A program made the translations under genes and the position numbers. Shown here in pieces: positions 28,549-36,013 of a stretch of DNA of 64,000 bases (the stretch's first letter is position 1; each line of letters starts with the position of its first letter). The notes under the pieces were generated by a model, which saw nothing but the letters and a program-made list of their open reading frames with translations, was not told the DNA's origin and made no database searches. Source of the stretch: Pseudomonas sp. 31-12 (GTDB lineage: Bacteria > Pseudomonadota > Gammaproteobacteria > Pseudomonadales > Pseudomonadaceae); the NCBI RefSeq assembly GCF_003151075.1, contig NZ_CP029482.1, forward strand, positions 2,976,001 to 3,040,000, read 5' to 3'.

Positions 28549-28645
28549 GGCGGCTCACAGGTAGGGAAGGTTGATAGATGACGGGCATCATAGCGAACGG
28601 TGGGGCGCGCGTCTGGCCGTCACTTCGGCACTGCTGTTAGACCGC

Positions 28646-29029
28646 TCAAAGCGCGTATTGAGCGATGCCATTGCCAAACGACCAGTTCTCTTTTTTCACT
28701 TCCACCAGATTGATAAAGACGTCTTCCAGGCGCACCGCCAGTTCCGTGTTAAGGCTATCGGCGATGGTTTTGTAGAGGAGTTTTTTCTGCTCGATGGTTC
28801 GGCCTTCGCTCAGGGTGATCTGAATCACCACCAGGCTGTCGGTACGGCTGATGCCCAGGTAGCCGGGATCAAAGATGAAATGCTGCTCATCGTGCTCGGA
28901 AAGAATCTGGAAATTATCGTTTTCCGGCACGCCAATCGAGCTGTGCATGGCAGCGTAGATCAACTGCCCGACACGTTTTGCGAAAGTAGGGTCTTGATGC
29001 TTTTTGATGTCGACGCGAACGAGTGGCAT
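28646..29029 (-). CDS. Tautomerase family protein
   Basis: 127 residues starting MPLVRVDI, giving the N-terminal catalytic proline after Met removal that defines the 4-oxalocrotonate tautomerase/MIF superfamily. The length fits the Tautomerase_2 group (two fused short beta-alpha-beta units). AAGGAG sits 6 bases upstream of the ATG. It is the first full-sized gene downstream of the sigma-54 promoter candidate at 29417-29432 and the microprotein ORF at 29187-29282. Confidence 0.82.
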   Translation of the reverse strand: MPLVRVDIKKHQDPTFAKRVGQLIYAAMHSSIGVPENDNFQILSEHDEQHFIFDPGYLGISRTDSLVVIQITLSEGRTIEQKKLLYKTIADSLNTELAVRLEDVFINLVEVKKENWSFGNGIAQYAL

Positions 29030-29186
29030 GAGAGGCTCCTTAATCAGGGCTGCCGATCAGCAGTCAGGGTTGAAATTACCTGACGCTCATCCTTTATCAA
29101 ATAGATTTTTTGGAACCATCGTCTTCCAATATATATAGGCATGTTGGGAACGGCGGTAGGTGAACTATAAAAGTTGCCGTTTACTC

Positions 29187-29282
29187 TTAATCGAATAACA
29201 AGCCGATTAGATTCCAGCCTACCCCTATAGTAAAAATGAGAAGAATCAGTATAGATGTAAGCGTTATCGACTCATGGGGCAT
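29187..29282 (-). CDS. Putative 31-residue single-TM microprotein
   Basis: An ATG with GGAG 8 bases upstream opens a 31-codon frame ending TAA. The product starts MPHESITLTS and continues with a hydrophobic stretch of about 19 residues (ILILLIFTIGVGWNLIGLLF), so it would be a small inner-membrane protein. It lies about 120 bases downstream of a strong sigma-54 promoter match and upstream of the tautomerase gene on the same strand. The region is AT-rich and otherwise empty. No family recognised; coding status is inferred from the ribosome site, TM character and promoter. Confidence 0.45.
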   Translation of the reverse strand: MPHESITLTSILILLIFTIGVGWNLIGLLFD

Positions 29283-29416
29283 GATGGTAGCTCCCTAATA
29301 TAGCAACGTACTATGAGCGGCGAACTTCGGCGTGGGTATTTCATTACCTGCTGAGTGCAGATGCCTTGGAAGTGCCGCTTACCCCGATCTCTTGATTAAT
29401 ATCATAATTAAGATTC

Positions 29417-29432
29417 AGCAAGCTCTATGCCA
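29417..29432 (-). promoter_or_regulatory. Sigma-54 (-24/-12) promoter candidate
   Basis: On the minus strand TGGCATAGAGCTTGCT matches the sigma-54 consensus TGGCAYR-N4-TTGCW with GG and GC at exact spacing. Transcription would run left through the 31-codon ORF towards the tautomerase gene. Two enhancer-like sites lie 75-130 bp upstream (29509-29545). Confidence 0.65.
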
Positions 29433-29508
29433 CACTTATAGAGCCTGAAGTCTTGCCGGTTTAACCAGTTTTATGGGGCTCTTTCGATATAGGGTTGGGG
29501 TAAATAAA

Positions 29509-29545
29509 GCCCGTTTATGGGGGTGTTTCCTCTGAAATGGGGAGG
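29509..29545. promoter_or_regulatory. Paired CCCC/GGGG enhancer-like sites, copy 1
   Basis: Two palindrome-like sites, GCCCGTTTATGGGGGTG (29509-29525) and CCTCTGAAATGGGGAGG (29529-29545), are about 20 bp centre to centre. They closely resemble the pair at 33106-33144 and lie upstream of a sigma-54 promoter in the same orientation, as expected of enhancer-binding-protein sites. Confidence 0.55.
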
Positions 29546-29767
29546 CATTTTCAAGTTGGTTTCGGAGGAGGCGTTGGGCGGATATCAGCCGGTTTGGCGA
29601 AGCCCTGTAGCAACTGGAAGAGTGAATGTTTTAGAGGCTTTGGACAGAATGTTGCCGATCGCGTTTGGATGAAATCGATAGCTGCCCCATGAAAGGCAGC
29701 TATCGATCCATTGAGATTTTTCGCCCAAGAACACATCACAAACACAACACAACCTGCCACGCTGCGA

Positions 29768-29800
29768 GCAGCCCTTCAGGCAATTCCTGAGCAGGGCTGC
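29768..29800 (-). terminator. Possible 3' hairpin of the multicopper oxidase gene
   Basis: GCAGCCCT (29768-29775) pairs with AGGGCTGC (29793-29800), with a further short internal stem. It is 24-56 bases past the stop of the oxidase gene. No T-run, so only a weak terminator call. Confidence 0.4.
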
Positions 29801-29823
29801 GGCGTTGCTGTCATGTCAGCGTG

Positions 29824-32800
29824 TTACCGGGGTGCCGAGACCGCCACGGTCACCGTCGCCGGTGTCGATAACGCGCCCTTGGTATCGCTGGCCTGATAGG
29901 TAAAGCTGGCGACGAACGACGCTGCGATTGTGGCTGGTGGTGTGTAGATCACACGTGCGCCGTCGGTGCTGACCGCGACCGTGCCCTTGCCGGCGCTCGG
30001 TTGCGTTAACCCCACTACTTTAAGTGGCACATGACCGTCTGGATCGGAGTCGTTCGCCAGGACATTGATGGTCAGCGGTTTGCCGTCTCTGCTGCTGGCG
30101 CTGTCGGGTTTGGCGACAGGTTTTTTGTTTTCGCCTTCGCCCGTGCGGAAGGTCGGCAGCGCCGCGGAGTTTACATAGGTGACGCCGTCCCAGCCGGGCA
30201 GGGGCGTTGGCATCAACTGAAACTGGCCGGGCCTCTCGATGTCCCAGCGCAGCAGCATCGAAGTGTCCTCATGCTGGGTGTTGTGGCAGTGCTCCATGTA
30301 GGTCCCGGCGAACTCGCGGAAGCGGATGGCTATTTCCACGTCCACCGAACTGTCGATGCCCTCGCCAATGCGATAAACGTCCTTGCGCGCCCCTTTCTCC
30401 CATTCCGGCGGCGCCTTGCCGTCGCGGTTGAGGACGATGCCTTCTTCGAAATGCACGTGCACCGGGTGGCTCCAGCCGTTGCCGCCGTTCTTGATTTTCC
30501 ACACCTCGAGGGTGCCGTCGCCGGAGAACCCGGCATCGGTCGGACCGTTGGCCAGTTGCGGGGCGGCGCTGATTTGCCGTGAGTCCATCTGGTAGCCAAA
30601 ACCACCGTCGGTCTTGATGGTCCAGGGTTCTTCGTCGGTGCCATCGGAGCGGCCGAAGATGAACTCGCGATGCCGCGCCAGTTTGAGTTTGGCCTGCACC
30701 GTCGGATCGTCACGGTTGAGGGTCAGCGGAATCATGATTTTACCCTCCGGCTTGCCCGGTTTGGCCGGCTCGTACTCGGCAGGGTTCATGCTCACATCCG
30801 TGCCGCTGTAAGGCTGAACCACCAATTGCAGGAATTTGCCCACCACCGGGTCGCCGTTGTCCCATTCCAGTCCTTTGCTACCCAGCTTGAGTACTGCTTT
30901 GTACTTCCCGGACAGTACATCGGCCAGGCTCACCGGCTCTATCTCCGGCCCCCTGCCGCCCTGGTGCACCATCAGGTTGACGAAGTACAGCTTGTCGCCG
31001 GTCTTGATCCCGTTTTTCGCGAAGTTGACGATGATGTCGTAACGCTCGGCGATGCCCTGGGTCGGCAGGATAGCGTTGTGGTCCTGCAGGTCGCCGTCGG
31101 CGTCGAGGTCCATGCTGCCGTCGAATGGCACGGCGTGTTCCATGATGTTTCCGTCGTTGCCGATCATGTGGAACGGCACGCGCGCAAAAGACACGTTGGA
31201 ACCTGCCGGTCCGGGGAATTCACCGCCGGTGCCGGCGATTTCACGCACCAGCGCAATCCTGAAGTAGCGTGATATCGAGCCGTTGAGTATGCGGAAACGA
31301 TAGCTGCGAGCGCGCACATTCAGGCGCGGCTGGTACTGCCAGTTGACCAGGATCTGATCGCCGAGGAAGCCGTCGGTGTTGAACGGGTTGAACCACAACT
31401 GGCCGTTCTTATCCCAGGCTTTGTCGGCCACCATGAGGTTGACGTCATAGTCGCGGTTGCCCCAAGGCAGCGCCGAACCGCTCGGCAGACGCAGGTTGAC
31501 GCCGTCCTCGACCGCCTCGTTGCCGCGATCCAGGGCGCTGTAGTAATTCATCATCACTGCGTTGCCCTTGTAGACGTTCTGCGCGGTGAAATCGAGCATG
31601 TGGTCGTGAAACCAGTGAGTGCTCATGGTTTCGCGCCAGTCGCCGCGGATCTTGATGGTGCCGTTGTTGCAGGTCTTCAGGCCCGGGGTGGCGTCGTTGA
31701 CGAACAGGGTTTCGCCCGGCGCGCAGGGGAACGCCGCGCGAGGATCTTCAGCCTTGGTGTTGATGGTGTCGTAGCCGGCCAGTTGCATTGGCCAGCGATA
31801 GTCGTAGTACTGCCCCGGAAAGAAAAACGCATTGGTATAGCCGTCGCTTTCGGCCGGGTTGTGGCCGTTGTGTTCGTGGGTGCTGAGGGTGTGCAGGCCG
31901 AAACCCATGTTTGCGGCAGGGTCTATCGGCAGGGCGTTGTAGTGACGCATCAGCACCGGTTGGCCGTAGCGCACCATCAGCAGTTTTACCGGAAAGGTGC
32001 CGTCGAAGGTCCATAGCGCCTTGTGGTTCTGAATCGGCATTTTGGGGTGAAAACGGGTGTCGATGCCTTTGGTGGTGCCCGTGGTGGTCGGGATGTCCGA
32101 GGTCTTGTAGTAGAGCCCGCCAGGCCCGAACTCACCGGCGGCGTAGTTGTGCAGTTGTCGGCGGTCGCGCATGCCGCCGTTGAGTTTGGCGCCGACTTGC
32201 ACGGTTTTGAAGGCGACCTGCGGGTAGAACTCGTTCCAGCGTTGATGGGACCAGCCTTTTCCTGGCGGACGACCTTCGGCTGGCGAACCGACCGGATGGC
32301 GGTTGAGGAAGGCTTCAATCTGCGATTTCCAGGGGTTGCGATCCAGCACGTTGGAGTACTGCGACGGAAACGGGTAAAGCCCGGGTTGGCGCATGAAGGC
32401 TTCCAGTGCCGCACTCGACGGGCCGCTGCGAGCGATGCTGTTCGGGTCCTGCTGTGGTGCCGGGCCGGCAAGGGGCACAGGGAAGGTCAGTGTCGGTGCG
32501 GGCAGGGTCGGGTCGAGTTTTTCCGTGCCGAATTCCTCCATCAGCAGCAGTTGCTGGGTGAAGGGCTGCGCCCCGAACAACGGGCTGGGTTTGCCGTTGG
32601 TGGGGACTTTGAACGAGGTTTGCAGGCTCGGCGGCAGTGCGTTACCAGCGAGTGGGGTGTAGCGGTCACCGTACGCGCCGTTGGGCAGGGCAATTGCGCC
32701 CTGGTTGGTCGGCGGCATTGTTTTCAAGGCTTCCAGCGCTGCCGCAGGGTCGGCGGGTGGATTGGTGTACGCCGAGGGGTCCGTCGGTGACGGCTGGCTG

Positions 32801-32913
32801 ACATCGTCGAGCGGCACGGCATTGGCAGTGTTGAGAGTAAGGAGCATCGCACAGGGCAGGCTTGACCTGCACAGCAAGTGGATGGAATTGCATGGTGGTT
32901 TTGCGCGTTTCAT
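29824..32913 (-). CDS. Large exported multicopper oxidase with C-terminal Ig-like domain
   Basis: 1,029 residues with an N-terminal export signal (MKRAKPP..., hydrophobic LPCAMLLTLNTANA, AxA cleavage site). All four copper motifs are present: HEH at 346-348, HWFHDH at 433-438, HPVHVH at 816-821 and HCHNTQH at 875-881 with axial Met 886, so type 1 and the trinuclear centre should be functional. About 440-800 is an unusually long insert compared with 500-residue laccases. Residues about 935-1029 form a cadherin/Ig-like tandem (VLANDSDPDG, FTYQASDTKGALS), which suggests a surface or extracellular location. It has its own sigma-54 promoter candidate. Manganese oxidation is possible by analogy with Pseudomonas McoA/MnxG and Leptothrix MofA, but not shown. 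Confidence 0.88.
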   Translation of the reverse strand: MKRAKPPCNSIHLLCRSSLPCAMLLTLNTANAVPLDDVSQPSPTDPSAYTNPPADPAAALEALKTMPPTNQGAIALPNGAYGDRYTPLAGNALPPSLQTSFKVPTNGKPSPLFGAQPFTQQLLLMEEFGTEKLDPTLPAPTLTFPVPLAGPAPQQDPNSIARSGPSSAALEAFMRQPGLYPFPSQYSNVLDRNPWKSQIEAFLNRHPVGSPAEGRPPGKGWSHQRWNEFYPQVAFKTVQVGAKLNGGMRDRRQLHNYAAGEFGPGGLYYKTSDIPTTTGTTKGIDTRFHPKMPIQNHKALWTFDGTFPVKLLMVRYGQPVLMRHYNALPIDPAANMGFGLHTLSTHEHNGHNPAESDGYTNAFFFPGQYYDYRWPMQLAGYDTINTKAEDPRAAFPCAPGETLFVNDATPGLKTCNNGTIKIRGDWRETMSTHWFHDHMLDFTAQNVYKGNAVMMNYYSALDRGNEAVEDGVNLRLPSGSALPWGNRDYDVNLMVADKAWDKNGQLWFNPFNTDGFLGDQILVNWQYQPRLNVRARSYRFRILNGSISRYFRIALVREIAGTGGEFPGPAGSNVSFARVPFHMIGNDGNIMEHAVPFDGSMDLDADGDLQDHNAILPTQGIAERYDIIVNFAKNGIKTGDKLYFVNLMVHQGGRGPEIEPVSLADVLSGKYKAVLKLGSKGLEWDNGDPVVGKFLQLVVQPYSGTDVSMNPAEYEPAKPGKPEGKIMIPLTLNRDDPTVQAKLKLARHREFIFGRSDGTDEEPWTIKTDGGFGYQMDSRQISAAPQLANGPTDAGFSGDGTLEVWKIKNGGNGWSHPVHVHFEEGIVLNRDGKAPPEWEKGARKDVYRIGEGIDSSVDVEIAIRFREFAGTYMEHCHNTQHEDTSMLLRWDIERPGQFQLMPTPLPGWDGVTYVNSAALPTFRTGEGENKKPVAKPDSASSRDGKPLTINVLANDSDPDGHVPLKVVGLTQPSAGKGTVAVSTDGARVIYTPPATIAASFVASFTYQASDTKGALSTPATVTVAVSAPR

Positions 32914-32984
32914 TTTTCACCCCTCGCGTGATGCCCCGCCGTCTCCATGCTCGGGACGACAGCTAATGCGGGTACAAGGAGTGG

Positions 32985-33000
32985 AGCAACAATTGAGCCA
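32985..33000 (-). promoter_or_regulatory. Sigma-54 (-24/-12) promoter of the multicopper oxidase gene
   Basis: On the minus strand TGGCTCAATTGTTGCT has the invariant GG and GC at correct spacing and a full TTGCT -12 box. Transcription would begin about 60 bases upstream of the ATG at 32913. Enhancer-like sites lie about 105-160 bp further upstream. Confidence 0.65.
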
Positions 33001-33105
33001 TTACAGCAGCGCGAAGAAAAAGTTCAGTTTTATTGACCGGCGGCTTTGAGTGTGACAAGTGATCGAAAAACAGGGTGGGTGACATTCCTCAAATACGGTG
33101 GAAAG

Positions 33106-33144
33106 TCCCCGTTTATGGTGGGTGTAGTGCCCCATTTCTGGGAG
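33106..33144. promoter_or_regulatory. Paired CCCC/GGGG enhancer-like sites, copy 2
   Basis: TCCCCGTTTATGGTGGG (33106-33122) and GCCCCATTTCTGGGAG (33129-33144), about 23 bp centre to centre. The first shares CCCGTTTATGG with the site at 29509 and the second matches the reverse complement of the 29529 site. The rest of the 32914-33336 gap holds a G10 run (33287-33296) and a 7-bp hairpin (33299-33327) past the tolC-like stop, and no gene. Confidence 0.55.
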
Positions 33145-33336
33145 TGGTAATTGCCCGTTTTCGACAGTGAAAAATCAGGCCGTCAACAACTGCGAATGCG
33201 ATTTCATCAGTGCCAGAGCGTTGAGAGTGGTTCAGAGAGGCGGTGATGAATGGCGGGTATTTGATTGATCAAAGTTACCCGGAAGTGGGGGGGGGGCGGT
33301 CGGCCCTCATTGGCTCAACCGGCCGACAGGCGAACG

Positions 33337-34665
33337 TCAGTTGGTGACCAGCAGTTCCGGGCCAAGGTAGTTGTTGATCTGGTCGATATCATCGTCACCC
33401 AGGCTGCCCACCGAAGAGGCCAGGCGCAGGCGTGACATCAAATAACGCAACTTGGCCTCGAACAGATCGTGTTGCGCAACGAAGAGCAGTTCTTGGGCGT
33501 TGAGGACATCCGAATTGGTACTGGTGCCGCCTTCCTTGAAACCCTTGCGTGTCGAAGTCAGTGAGCGTTCGTTGGACTCCACGGCCCGCTCCAGCGCTTG
33601 AATTCGTTTGGCGCCGCTGTGTATGCCGGCATACTCGCGGGTGGTTCCGGAGATGACTTCCTGTCGCGTGGCGTCGAGCTCGTCCAGGGCCTTGAAACTG
33701 TTGGCGCTGGCTTGGCGTGTCAGTGCGCTGGTACCGCCACCGTTGTACAGCGGGAAATTGACTTCCAGCCCGATTGAACCGTAGCGGTTGCGTTGATTGA
33801 GCTCGGAGATTGATTGGCTATCGCCCGCCGTGTAGCCGGCAACGAAATCCAGTGTCGGCCAGTGGCCTGCCCTGGCGCGCTTCACTTCTTCTTCAGCGAG
33901 GTTGCTGCTATGGCGGCGTGCATGGATCAGCGGGCTATCGGTCTGAGCCTTGACCAGCCAGTCTTGCAGGTTGCTCGGTTGTAGCGGTGGCGTATCGAAG
34001 GTCGGACGCAAGGTGGTCAGCGATTCGGGCGTTTCTCCGATGAATTCCTCAAGCTTGCGGCGCGCATTGATCAGGTTGTCCTGAGCTTCGATCAGCTCGG
34101 CTTCGGCGAGGTCGCGGCGAGCGACCGATTCGTCGATGTCGGTGACCGTACCGGCCCCCAGCTCCATGCGCCGTTTCGCCGAGGCGAGCTGCTCATCGAA
34201 GGCACTCAGTTTTGCCTTGGCGAGAATGATGGTTTCGCTGGCCAGGAGCACGTCGAAATAGCTTTCGGCCAGGCGCACTGCGGCGTCCTGACTCTTGGCA
34301 TCGAACACCGCGACGCTGTAGTCGGCACGCTGTTGACCTTGGCGGTATTCGGCCATTTTCTGTTTGTTGAACAGTGGCTGGCGCAAGCGCACATTGGCGC
34401 CCTTGGAGTCGTAGTCCAGATCCCTTTCGATGCCGCTCTGGCGCTGGGTGCCATTGACCTTGTTGTCGTAGGCCGAGGCACTGATCTGCGGTAGCAGGCC
34501 GGCCTGGCCAATGGCGCGGTTTTCCAGGCCGGCCTCTTTTTCATGCACGGCGGCGCGGTAGACGGGGCCTTGGTACTGCAGCAGATCCCAGGCTTGTTTG
34601 AGGTCCATGGCGCTGGCCGGGAGAGACAGCCCCAGCAGGCAGAAGATCAGGCAATGACGGTCCAT
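33337..34665 (-). CDS. Type I secretion outer-membrane protein (TolC family)
   Basis: About 442 residues with a signal peptide (MDRHCLIFCLLGLSLPASA). The two-repeat TolC fold follows, with long helical segments (DAAVRLAESYFDVLLASETI, AKRRMELGAGTVTDIDESVARRDLAEAELI) typical of AprF/PrtF-type channels. The ATG at 34665 has AGGAG 7 bases upstream; it starts one base after the hlyD-like stop. It should form the outer-membrane exit duct of the dedicated exporter for the RTX peroxidase. Confidence 0.9.
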   Translation of the reverse strand: MDRHCLIFCLLGLSLPASAMDLKQAWDLLQYQGPVYRAAVHEKEAGLENRAIGQAGLLPQISASAYDNKVNGTQRQSGIERDLDYDSKGANVRLRQPLFNKQKMAEYRQGQQRADYSVAVFDAKSQDAAVRLAESYFDVLLASETIILAKAKLSAFDEQLASAKRRMELGAGTVTDIDESVARRDLAEAELIEAQDNLINARRKLEEFIGETPESLTTLRPTFDTPPLQPSNLQDWLVKAQTDSPLIHARRHSSNLAEEEVKRARAGHWPTLDFVAGYTAGDSQSISELNQRNRYGSIGLEVNFPLYNGGGTSALTRQASANSFKALDELDATRQEVISGTTREYAGIHSGAKRIQALERAVESNERSLTSTRKGFKEGGTSTNSDVLNAQELLFVAQHDLFEAKLRYLMSRLRLASSVGSLGDDDIDQINNYLGPELLVTN

Positions 34666-34666
34666 T

Positions 34667-36007
34667 TCATTGCTCCTTGAACGAGCTGTCGACACGCTCG
34701 AGCATGGGTTTGAGAAGGTAGCTCATCAAGTTGCGCTCGCCGGTCTTGATGGTGACGCTGGCGGGCATACCGGGACGAATGTGATTGCTGCCAAGCAGGC
34801 TCATGCCTTCGGGTGTGACTTCTACCTGAGCCAGGTAGAACGGTTGCTTGCTTTCCTCGTCGAGCAGGCGGTCGGCGGAAACGGTCTTCACGCGGCCAGG
34901 GATGTTCGGCGTCTGGGCATGGTTGAAGGCCGGAAAGGCAATGTCCACGGCCAGGCCGGGGGCCATCTTGTCGATGGCCTGTACGGGAATCATCGCGTCG
35001 ACCTGCAGCGGTTCGTTGTCCGGAACGATTTCCATGATTTTGAAGCCGGGCTGAATGATCCCGCCGATGGTCGCAATGCTCAGTGACTGGACCATGCCAT
35101 CGATGGGCGAGCGAATCACCGTGTGGGTCACTTCATAGTCCAGCGCACGCAAGCGGTCGGCCAGGGTGGTGTTTTCCTTGGCGGTGTCGGTGAGCTGCGA
35201 TTCGACTTCCTTCTGGTAATCGTGCTGGCGCTGCAGGATGCGCAGCTTGATTTCGGTGGTCTGGCTCCGTATGCGAGCAATGTTGTTGAGGTTTTCGGCC
35301 TGGCCTGCGGAGAGGTCGGCGTTGCTGCGTTCCAGCTCAAGCAACCGGTTGCGCGGCACGTAACCTTCGGCTGCCAGCACGCGGGTGCCTTGTAGTTCCT
35401 GGTTGAGGAAGTTGATCTGCGAGGCGCGGGCGCCATAGACCTGCTGCAGACCCTTGAGCTGCACCGCCGACGCTGCGAGGTTTTCCTGCAGGATGCTGAT
35501 TTCGCCAGCGAGGCCGGCGCGCCGGGTATCGAGCAAACGTTGTTGCAGATTCATGGCGGCCACCAGGCGGTGGTCATGACTGAAGCGCTTGAGCAATTCG
35601 GGGTCGTAGTTCACTACATCGCGGCCGTCGCGTTCCGCTTCCAGGCGGTTTTCCACGGTCTTGCTGACGATGTACTGGGCGCTGACCGCACCTTGTTCGG
35701 CAACGGCACGCAGTGAGTCGAGGCGGACCAGCTCCTGGCCTTTTTTCACTGCATCGCCTTCGCGTACAAGAATGGCCTCCACGGTGCCGCCGCTCAGATG
35801 TTGCACGGCTTTGCGATTGCTGGTGACTTTTACCGTGCCTGTCGCTACCACGCCGGCATCGAGTGGCGCCAGCCAGGACCACAGGAGAAAGCCGCCGAAG
35901 CCGGCGAGCACCAGCCAAATGCCCCTGCGCATGGGTTTGCCGACGTCCAGATCCACCACGTTTCTGGGGTCGGTGTGAATCATCTCAATGTGTTGGTTCA
36001 TTTGCAT
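34667..36007 (-). CDS. Type I secretion membrane fusion protein (HlyD/PrtE family)
   Basis: 446 residues. A short cytoplasmic N-terminus and one TM segment (GIWLVLAGFGGFLLWSWLAPLDAG) come first. Lipoyl-like halves (VKVTSNRKAVQHLSGGTVEAILVREGDAVKKGQ) then flank a long coiled coil, followed by the HlyD C-terminal signature region (PEGMSLLGSNHIRPGMPASVTIKTGERNLMSYLLKPM). It lies 6 bases after the ABC gene and before the TolC gene, the standard PrtDEF order. Confidence 0.92.
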   Translation of the reverse strand: MQMNQHIEMIHTDPRNVVDLDVGKPMRRGIWLVLAGFGGFLLWSWLAPLDAGVVATGTVKVTSNRKAVQHLSGGTVEAILVREGDAVKKGQELVRLDSLRAVAEQGAVSAQYIVSKTVENRLEAERDGRDVVNYDPELLKRFSHDHRLVAAMNLQQRLLDTRRAGLAGEISILQENLAASAVQLKGLQQVYGARASQINFLNQELQGTRVLAAEGYVPRNRLLELERSNADLSAGQAENLNNIARIRSQTTEIKLRILQRQHDYQKEVESQLTDTAKENTTLADRLRALDYEVTHTVIRSPIDGMVQSLSIATIGGIIQPGFKIMEIVPDNEPLQVDAMIPVQAIDKMAPGLAVDIAFPAFNHAQTPNIPGRVKTVSADRLLDEESKQPFYLAQVEVTPEGMSLLGSNHIRPGMPASVTIKTGERNLMSYLLKPMLERVDSSFKEQ

Positions 36008-36013
36008 GATCGG

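Noticed and set aside
29551-29760. 69-codon minus-strand ORF downstream of the multicopper oxidase
   Set aside because: No ribosome site, no domain, and it overlaps the enhancer-like region; likely chance.
33287-33296. G10 homopolymer as a phase-variation tract
   Set aside because: It lies past the stop codon of the TolC-family gene and far from any promoter, so slippage would not switch a gene.
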